The notes under the pieces are model-generated. The model had not been told where the DNA came from. It saw only the letters and a list, made by a program, of their open reading frames with translations, and made no database searches. The translations under genes were made by a program, and so were the position numbers. A DNA stretch of 64,000 bases from Aplectana chamaeleonis (lineage: Eukaryota > Nematoda > Chromadorea > Rhabditida > Cosmocercidae): contig JAPDOI010000367.1 in assembly GCA_029168955.1 (NCBI GenBank), positions 310,001 through 374,000 on the forward strand. The letters run 5' to 3'. Positions 58,090-64,000 of the stretch are shown here, piece after piece; position 1 is the first letter of the stretch, and the number at the start of each line of letters is the position of its first letter.

Positions 58090-59174
58090 GCGGCTAGCGG
58101 GAAATCAGGGACCTCACAGGATCTGGAGCAGTAAGAATCAGTGTCAGTGACAAGGGTGGAGAGTTTGTAGTACTGCCACAGTCTCTTGACAAGGAAACCA
58201 CACGACTAAACCTTCAAGATCGCTGCACGTATGATCACTCTACCGCAGAGGAGTATGCGAAGCAGTATCGCCGGCTATTTCGAAACTGGACCGATGTTGC
58301 GAAGGCAGCTAATCTACCCGGACACATGGTCAGCAGGTTGAAATGTGAGCTTCCTACTTGTCCTGTACTGTACGTACTTATCAAGACCCACAAACTGCCC
58401 CCAGGAAGCGCAGATAGCCAGGATCCAACGTGTTTTAAAGTTCGGCCTATAATCAGCAACGTGGGTGGTCCAACAGATCGAATTTCATGGTTTCTCAATC
58501 TAGTTCTTGTTCAGCTTCTCAAATTTGTTCCAGCACACTTGCCTAATACTCAGAGTTTCCTCGAGAAGCTTCGCGAAGTCAATATGGACGATAAGTGCGT
58601 GATGGAATCGTTCGATGTCACCTCTTTGTACACTAATGTGCCAAAGGACAACGCCTTACAGGCCGTTCTCGAGATTCTCAGAGAGCAGCAGGTTAATGTC
58701 CATTTATATGGCCTCAGTATCGGACAGGTCATGACACTGCTCAATGAGTGTCTAAAATGCAACGTGTTCAGGTGGAATGGGGACTATTACAAGCAGATAA
58801 GGGGACTCGCGATGGGACAAAGGTTAGCTCCAATTCTGGCAGTATCCTTCATGTCAAAAGTGGAAAGTCCCATTCTGGATCGTTCTCCAATGCTGTATTG
58901 TCGCTATATAGATGACTGTTTTGTAGTGTGCTCTACCCAAGCTGAGACGGACGAATGTTTTGAGCTTTTGAACCAGCAATCAGAGGATATAACATTCTCT
59001 CGAGAAACCCCTAAGGACAATTGGCTAGCCTTCCTAAATGTAGAAGTTCACAATTTTCAAGGAGTTTGCCGGACAAAGTGGTATCGAAAGCCGACTAGCA
59101 AAAATATCATCGTTAATTGCAGTTCGGCCCACCACCAGGAGAATGAAACGGGCGATTCTAGGTGGCATGTTTAG
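58090..59174 (+). pseudogene. PLE reverse transcriptase
   Basis: The frame is open from about 58090; a good ATG is at 58326, but conserved sequence begins earlier (VSDKGGEFVVLPQSLD, about 58142-58190), so the start is upstream or in another frame. RT motifs in order: CFKVRPIISNVGGP, ESFDVTSLYTNVP, RGLAMGQRLAPILAVSFM, LYCRYIDDCFVV (catalytic YIDD) and WLAFLNVEV. This RT group is related to telomerase and primes at nicked or exposed DNA ends. It leaves the main frame at about 59140 and ends out of frame at 59174. Confidence 0.9.
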
Positions 59175-59901
59175 GACAGCAGCCACGCTTTCATCAGGTA
59201 TTGAGGAAAAGACCGTTTCTAAAGAAATGGCAAAATCAATAGCGATTGCCAACGGATACGCTCCAGCAATATGGGATGTCAGAGGAGAGAGACGACGCTA
59301 TGCATCTGACCGACGCGATGAAGAAAAAACGAAGATACCTTTTTACCTGCCCTTCATCTCCGATGAATTAAGCACTGGAGTCCGTGTATGCATCCGAAAG
59401 GCTAACCTGAAGGATCTGGTCCGATTGGTTGAGATCCCACCCGCCAATCTCAAAAAACAGCTGACACGCAACCGTCTCTACGACCGTCTTTGTACTATTC
59501 CTTCATGTGTGGTCTGCCCTTCCGGAAGAGAGGGTGATTGCATGATCACTGGGGTTGTATACCTCATTTCATGTGAACTGTGCAAGGAAGAGTACATTGG
59601 TGAGACGGGCAGACCACTCTGTCTTAGGATAAAAGAGCACCTTAGCGGTCTCACTAAGTCAAAAACTTGTACCCCTTTAGGAGACCACCGCGTCCGCGAT
59701 CATGGCGATACGTTATTTGAAGTTGCGGTAAGTATTCTGGCGCGCGAGGCTGACATTTCTGCCCGCAAAACGCTTGAGGCATTCTGGATCGCTGCTAGGA
59801 ATCCAAAAATCAATCGCAGGGAGGAGTGCGTCGCAATTACCCAAGATTTGGCACCTTACATGGACCTCTGCGGGCTATGTCACCTTAATCAGTCGCCCTA
59901 G
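59143..59901 (+). pseudogene. PLE C-terminus: thumb, Cys motif and GIY-YIG endonuclease
   Basis: It continues the PLE protein in the +1 phase. MKRAILGGMFRTA begins the linker. RLCTIPSCVVCPSG is the Cys motif that precedes the nuclease in PLEs. The nuclease follows with GVVYLISCELCKEEYIGETG (the GIY and YIG halves as GVVY and YIG), RPLCLRIKEHL with catalytic Arg and a downstream HRVRDHG and EAFWIAARNPKINRREE (Glu). It would nick target DNA. The frame ends at a normal stop (59899-59901). A single frameshift separates it from the RT. Confidence 0.9.
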
Positions 59902-60137
59902 GTGGTCCTTTGAGGCAGGTCGCTACCATATATAAGGGGGCCCGAGGCGCGAGTTTCCTCCCCTGCGTTTTTCTCATCTGAGGGTTACTTGTTGAGCTCG
60001 TCGGCTCACAGTACTAGGTTGGTCTGTTTTTCCTTACCTCTTCGCGTCGTGGGTGGTCCTGCTTCCCACTGAAAGCGATACTGTTGAATGAAATGACGCT
60101 TGATCGGATAGTTTTTCCAAATGCTCTCTATTTTCCA

Positions 60138-60173
60138 GGCTCCGAAGAAGGCGAAAACGCCGAAACGTCAGCC
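60138..60173 (+). ncRNA. Hammerhead-ribozyme-like motif in PLE terminus
   Basis: The order is stem I (GGCT 60138-60141 with AGCC 60170-60173), core CCGAAGA (60142-60148, CUGANGA with U4 changed to C), one extra A, stem II (GGCG/CGCC with loop AAAA) and GAAAC-GTC, giving a minimal stem III and the cleavage site after C60169. PLE termini are known to encode minimal hammerheads. The U4C change and the bulged A may weaken it. Confidence 0.55.
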
Positions 60174-60221
60174 GAATAAACCTGTACCATACTCGGTTCT
60201 AAGCTGCAGAAAACTACTGTC

Positions 60222-60223
60222 AA

Positions 60224-60274
<51 letters not shown>

Positions 60275-60292
60275 CCAAATAAATAAATAAAT
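60222..60292. repeat. (AAAT)n microsatellite right of the PLE
   Basis: AAAT tetramers with one ACC interruption, directly next to the PLE terminus. Confidence 0.9.
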
Positions 60293-60937
60293 TTACGGGT
60301 TCCATTGCGCGATAATGCCAAAAAACGACTAAACACGAACAGCGAATGGCCTTATACCCTCTATAAAACGTCGTAATTCACATCAGTCGAGGCGCGAGCG
60401 GCGCGCGCGTCGCCTCTGCCTCCGTCTGCCCTACGCTCTTTCACTGTCTCTAACGTCCGCTGCGCACCAGCCGGCGTAGAAACCCAGTGCATTTCGCAGT
60501 TTCATAGCCTGTACGGTCCCAAAATTTGGATGACTTGTATGTACGGTAGACCAGTGAACGAATTGTGCCACGCGGGCTTACCAACTCTTACCTCAAACTT
60601 GGGTAATTAAACTTTATGTAAAATACATTCAAAACATGTAAAATGTAAGTGAAAGGTAATATAAGTATTCAATACACAGATATATACAGATATGATATAG
60701 GAATTTTAACTGCACCAGGAGGAAGATTAAATGCGCCATGTCAGAGAAATGCACCAGCTAAGAGAAAAATGTAGAAAATGACTATGGCGAACGATCAGCG
60801 CTATATATATATCCATGCGCGCGTAGGTGCCGAGAGAAATGTACTGCTATCGAGGCTTTCATCTAAATCGGAATGTCCTAGAAATCCAAAACATTGTTAC
60901 ATACAAGAATAATGAACAATCTACAATTACTACAATA
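60293..60937 (-). other. 3' region of the env-bearing retroelement (possible LTR)
   Basis: Minus strand after the Gag-like ORF stop. It contains the possible LTR start TGTAACAATG (about 60902), TATATATC-type TATA candidates (about 60680 and 60800), an SL1-like 22-mer at 60592-60613, and GGGACCGTACA (about 60520) that could end an LTR. LTR borders cannot be proved here because the matching 5' LTR lies outside the window and no clear polypurine tract is seen. Confidence 0.35.
60592..60613 (-). promoter_or_regulatory. SL1-like leader (21/22) followed by GTAAG donor
   Basis: Read on the minus strand from 60613, 21 of 22 bases equal the nematode SL1 leader (first base A in place of G), including TTTAATTACCCAAGTTTGAG. 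The next bases (60591 downwards) are GTAAGAGTTGGTAAG, a strong 5' splice site with a second one behind it. Real SL RNAs have the same exon-GT junction. No Sm site follows nearby, so it is not an ordinary SL RNA gene. Confidence 0.8.
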
Positions 60938-62515
60938 TTAATCTACATGTGTCTCTCTCTCATCACCGTCGTGATACTCCCCCGCGCGAGAAGTTGATGG
61001 TTCATCGAAGTCCTTGATTCGTTCGAGCTCCTCGCGAAGTTCGTCATATTCTTTGCGGTAGTCATTTCGTTGTTCCGGTTGAAGGCACAGGGCTTTGTTA
61101 TGGTCTTCAGAGTTGCAATATTTGCAACGTTTCCTTGGTCGCTTGCAGTGATCGCTGTCGTGCAATGTGTCGAGGCAGAAATTGCATCGTATCATCTTCT
61201 TTCGTGCCTTAACGTTCACCACGGCAGGGCAACTGTCACTGTAGTGAAGTCCTTTCGCGAAACAGAAAGAGCATCGAAGAAATCTTTCCTCCGGTCTCAT
61301 AGTGATGACATACCGGATCTCCCTTTCTGGCATGCTCTTATCCTTGTCAATGCGGTGTTTGAGGGCCGCCATCCTTTTCTCAAGTTCTGTCTTCCTGCCC
61401 AAAAATTCGCATTTTTGACTAGACGTTTTGTCGCAATCGTCCTTTGAGTGATCTCTTTGATTGCAGATCTCGTCATAGAGCTCGTAGTCGATGTCAAAGC
61501 TCAGGAGATCTTCGGCGTTGTTGTTCAGTTTGCTATCAGAAACTGCTGTAACTTCCGGTGTCTGCACCGTCCTTGTCTCTTTTTCAGCCAATGTAGGCTG
61601 GGCTTCAACTGCAATATCGGTTGTTTGCGTATGCACATTCCTTGAATCTTTTCCGGTATAGGTTTCGACTGCAACACCAGCCGTCTGCGTATGCACATTC
61701 CTTGATTCACGTTCATCCACCTTAGGTAGATTTGCGTCAGTAATGTTGGGGTTATGTACAGTCCTTGTTTGCTGCTCGTCCAGTTTCACCTGCATAGCCA
61801 CGACCGAACCTTGAAGCTCCTCGGATCTCTCTTTCACATGTTTTAACTCATCACCTTGCCTCTTGATTTCCTCCATGAGCTCGGCGAACTTATCTCCTAC
61901 ACCCTTGCTCATGTCTGAGAACAATTCCTGTATTGTGGCGATAGTCCCTTGGCGAACTTCGTTCTCGATCCGAGAATTAGCTTCATTCATTTCTTTTTCT
62001 ATCTTCCTGAGAAAGTCGTCGAAAAAGTCAAGTTCCTGTCGAATGTAACTGCTAGCAAATCTAGGGTCGATGATAACTCCACTTTCCATTTCCATGAAGA
62101 ATTTTTCCTTGGATTTCTCCTTGGCGCCTTCTGACTGTATTAGCAGATCGTACAGCTCGTAGGTCATCGAAAGCCCCTCTGTGGCGCAGCTAATTCTTTG
62201 AGTTACGTGCCGCGCCTCCATATGCATCATTTCAAGACGGCTCTTGTACAGTGATGCCTCCATCCTTTCGAAATAATTCAGCCGATTTCCCTCGAGCTCA
62301 GCAAAACTGTCGCGAAGTTGTTTTTTCGATTCAATATGCTGTACGGCAATTTTAATGAATCCGCGTATTTTCCGCTGAATCTGCATCTCAGTTGGGAAGG
62401 TCGAAGATAGTCGGATGCACGAGCGTTTGTGTCGAACTTCATCGATCAGCTTGCGCTCTTCTATGCGACGTCTCTTGTGGATTTCCTCGAATTTCGGATC
62501 CACCTTTGGAGCCAT
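60938..62515 (-). CDS. Gag-like protein with three zinc knuckles (intact, 525 aa)
   Basis: ATG at 62515, stop at 60938, uninterrupted. Residues about 1-248 are charged and helical with coiled-coil character. Residues 250-321 hold four repeats around TVHNPN or NVHTQT. Three CCHC knuckles follow at 415-429 (CX2CX5HX4C), 444-457 and 464-477 (CX2CX4HX4C), typical of retroelement nucleocapsids that bind genomic RNA. The C-terminus is acidic. There is no protease or RT after it. A strong splice acceptor ends 4 nt before the ATG, implying expression from a spliced RNA. The position downstream of the Env-like gene is unusual for Gag; an accessory role is possible. The uninterrupted frame suggests a recent or selected element. 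Confidence 0.8.
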   Translation of the reverse strand: MAPKVDPKFEEIHKRRRIEERKLIDEVRHKRSCIRLSSTFPTEMQIQRKIRGFIKIAVQHIESKKQLRDSFAELEGNRLNYFERMEASLYKSRLEMMHMEARHVTQRISCATEGLSMTYELYDLLIQSEGAKEKSKEKFFMEMESGVIIDPRFASSYIRQELDFFDDFLRKIEKEMNEANSRIENEVRQGTIATIQELFSDMSKGVGDKFAELMEEIKRQGDELKHVKERSEELQGSVVAMQVKLDEQQTRTVHNPNITDANLPKVDERESRNVHTQTAGVAVETYTGKDSRNVHTQTTDIAVEAQPTLAEKETRTVQTPEVTAVSDSKLNNNAEDLLSFDIDYELYDEICNQRDHSKDDCDKTSSQKCEFLGRKTELEKRMAALKHRIDKDKSMPEREIRYVITMRPEERFLRCSFCFAKGLHYSDSCPAVVNVKARKKMIRCNFCLDTLHDSDHCKRPRKRCKYCNSEDHNKALCLQPEQRNDYRKEYDELREELERIKDFDEPSTSRAGEYHDGDERETHVD

Positions 62516-62531
62516 CGTGCTGAAATAAAGA
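62516..62531 (-). promoter_or_regulatory. Splice acceptor before the Gag-like ORF
   Basis: On the minus strand TCTTTATTTCAG ends at 62520, then CACG and the ATG. The nematode acceptor consensus is TTTTCAG, so this is a good cis- or trans-splice site. It would give the Gag-like ORF a very short leader. Confidence 0.65.
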
Positions 62532-62682
62532 AGATGTACATAAGCCTTAAATGTTCGCTCGAATCAGCTGCGCCTTTCCATGCATGCGCTGTTTCATGCA
62601 CTGTTGTGCTGCACAGTATTAGAGTATGGAAACATGCACCATTCCTATAAAAAAAACATGCACCTTTTCTTATATGCACTTC

Positions 62683-63084
62683 TTAGAGAAGCTTTTCAGC
62701 CGCTTTTCCTTTCCTCTTGGTTTGGAGAAGCAGAAATGCACGGTTGAAGATGAGCTGTATCATGCACCGCACTATCTTCCATGCGCATGCGAAAGATTTC
62801 GCCATTCCTTTGAAGAGAAGTCGAAACAGTTGACCGCATGCAGTAGTGATATATAGGTAGCTCAGAAAAAGTGCAATAGCCACAATAGCCAAAGTAATAA
62901 GTATTGATTTGTACCACTGCATATAGATATCCAAGATATGGCTCATATCTGGCCAGTGTAAGTCAGACGTTCTGTTGTGGTTCTGCTGCACATAATGCAT
63001 AATGCGCCCTTGGAAGCTGTGCAAGTATCTCAATATACCGGTGATTTCAAAGAAGTTTTCCTGAGTCCGCATCTCACTGCACAT
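62683..63084 (-). pseudogene. Env-like C-terminus with transmembrane segment
   Basis: A 133-codon frame in a different phase from the ectodomain. Residues 60-79 (ILITLAIVAIALFLSYLYI) form one membrane span, with a Lys/Arg-rich tail after it, as expected of a membrane anchor and cytoplasmic end of a fusion glycoprotein. It overlaps the end of the ectodomain frame (63030-63084), so a single frameshift or an unrecognised splice separates the parts. Confidence 0.65.
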
Positions 63085-64000
63085 CGAATTTGAATTCTGG
63101 CTTCGTGAAAAAGGAATTTTATTTGGGAAACTTGTCCTGATGGTGAGCAGGGGACGCTGAAGCTATCGCTGCCGCACTCTATTTCGGCCGATATGACTTT
63201 GAGTCTTGACGTACAGTTAACAGTAGCGCTTGCTCCTTTTAAGCAGTTATAACACCCGATGAGCTGAGTGTTGTCGATTGAACAGATGTCATTGGTCACT
63301 TCCGTGATAGAGTCGTCCACAGTTTCCTTTATATTGAGTATGATCTCAGCAGAAATATCCTGTTCCACGTGAGCCATGACGGAATATTTCGAATGTTCTA
63401 CTATTCGTACTTGCTCCAGAGTCAGAGGAAGAACATTATCAATCCTTTGGAAACTGCCTTCGATGTCATCGTCTGCACACTTGCACATTACTTGCGATTC
63501 TGCTGGTGTACACTTACATGTATCCTGCATCGAGCATTTCATGAGCCTGGCTTCATCGTGAGATAGACATTGAAGAACAGGTAATTGTCTCCTAGTCCAT
63601 ATTGCCGTATGAGTATCGGAAGCAATAAACAGTTGGTCTAGAGACGGAAGTAGAGGTGTCGAAACGACACTCAGTGTCACATCCATTCTCGGAATATGGA
63701 CCGGAACACTAGGACGTAGACCAAGTACAAACGTATTGTAGCCTGTTCTGTTGGGATTGCTGACGACCATCCGAAGCTTAACTTCTTCTTTCCATCTGCT
63801 GCACTTGAAAAGCTCGAATATTTTGTCGTCATTCGGAACAGCAAATATTCTGTAGAACAAGCATCCAGAACTGAGATAGAAACAGTCGCACCCTGGACCT
63901 CCGCAAGACTCCATACATCCAGTTATTCCAGGGTAGCGGTTCCCAAGGGATAGCTCTGGTAGCATACTCGTAGCGTTTACGTCTGCGCACTTGTTTCCTC
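63030..64000 (-). pseudogene. Env-like class II fusion glycoprotein (phlebovirus Gc type), partial
   Basis: The frame is open to the window edge (5' end missing). Near the visible N-terminus CMESCGGPGCDCFYLSSGCL matches the Cys-rich fusion-loop region of phlebovirus-like Gc proteins, which BEL/Pao-type retroelements of nematodes have acquired. Many further Cys pairs (CKCTPAESQVMCKC, CYNCLKGASATVNC) fit a disulphide-rich ectodomain that would merge membranes. The frame ends at 63030 after RCAVRCGLRKTS, before the membrane anchor, which lies in another phase. So the glycoprotein looks broken by one frameshift in this copy. No restoration is attempted here. Confidence 0.75.

Larger units (their letters stand above)
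57803..60223 (+). mobile_element. Penelope-like element (PLE) with GIY-YIG endonuclease
   Basis: The element is bounded by inverted copies of a 72-bp terminus: TTGACAGTAGTTTTCTGCAG at 57803 and its complement ending CTACTGTCAA at 60223. Between them are an RT and a GIY-YIG endonuclease, the hallmark of PLEs. A frameshift at about 59140 breaks the ORF. The right terminus carries a hammerhead-like sequence, as reported for many PLEs. Confidence 0.9.

Noticed and set aside
60938..62515. Gag of a second, separate retroelement starting here
   Set aside because: Only 167 bp separate it from the Env-like frame, with no LTR pair or primer-binding site between, and no pol follows it before the PLE.

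Overview
The window looks like intergenic, repeat-saturated nuclear DNA of a nematode, most likely a clade V (strongylid or hookworm-like) species. The clues are RTE-clade LINEs, mariner elements, a Penelope-like element, an LTR-retroelement module with a phlebovirus-type fusion glycoprotein, an intron acceptor of nematode type (TTTATTTCAG) and several sequences matching the nematode SL1 spliced leader. The species assignment is inference. I see no convincing intact host gene. Nearly every long reading frame belongs to a mobile element, usually broken by frameshifts or stops.

Layout. 1-6.9 kb: a TTAA-flanked MITE, a CTCTGAGAG-type MITE, a 282-bp-family inverted-repeat element and unassigned AT-rich DNA. 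6.9-11.1 kb: a palindromic TACATGTAAC-rich element interrupted by a 3.45-kb LINE (apparent 2A-like motif, PHD-like finger, endonuclease, RT) with a 12-bp target duplication. 11-19 kb: foldback elements (12.4-13.5, 13.7, 14.3-15.75 kb), further MITEs, and an unassigned coding-like stretch at 17.45-17.94 kb. 19.3-22.6 kb: an almost intact 3.26-kb RTE LINE (minus strand, two in-frame stops, 13-bp target duplication) inside a TTAA MITE. 23-30 kb: MITEs, hairpins, a 237-bp RTE fragment containing only the 5' end but carrying its own 12-bp duplication, an inverted pair of tRNA-like sequences, and a GC-rich stretch that could be a host exon. 30-34 kb: several TTAA MITEs. 34.2-36.9 and 41.4-43.3 kb: clusters of GCGAC-core decamers, including a 313-bp tandem array. 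37.8 and 57.7 kb: AAAT microsatellites. 38.7-39.4 kb: a GC-rich non-autonomous DNA transposon with six CACGTG sites. 43.9-45.15 kb: a 1,276-bp mariner. 46.66-50.42 kb: a three-level nest (mariner foldback, then MITE, then RTE-clade LINE). 51-56.5 kb: MITEs and a large foldback. 57.8-60.2 kb: a Penelope-like element with RT, GIY-YIG endonuclease and a near-canonical hammerhead ribozyme in its terminus. 60.3-64 kb: the 3' part of an env-bearing LTR retroelement on the minus strand.

The most unusual part is the right end. Reading along the minus strand there is an envelope-like glycoprotein (open to the window edge, one frameshift), then an intact 525-codon Gag-like ORF with three zinc knuckles whose ATG lies 4 nt after a strong splice acceptor. 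About 325 bp further on is an SL1-like sequence (21 of 22 identities) followed immediately by a GTAAG donor. If that segment is an LTR, the element could carry its own spliced-leader mimic and splice it onto a Gag gene placed after Env. SL1-like sequences with donor-like followers also occur inside two copies of an unrelated MITE family (16.96 and 23.87 kb), and a more diverged one near 7.2 kb.
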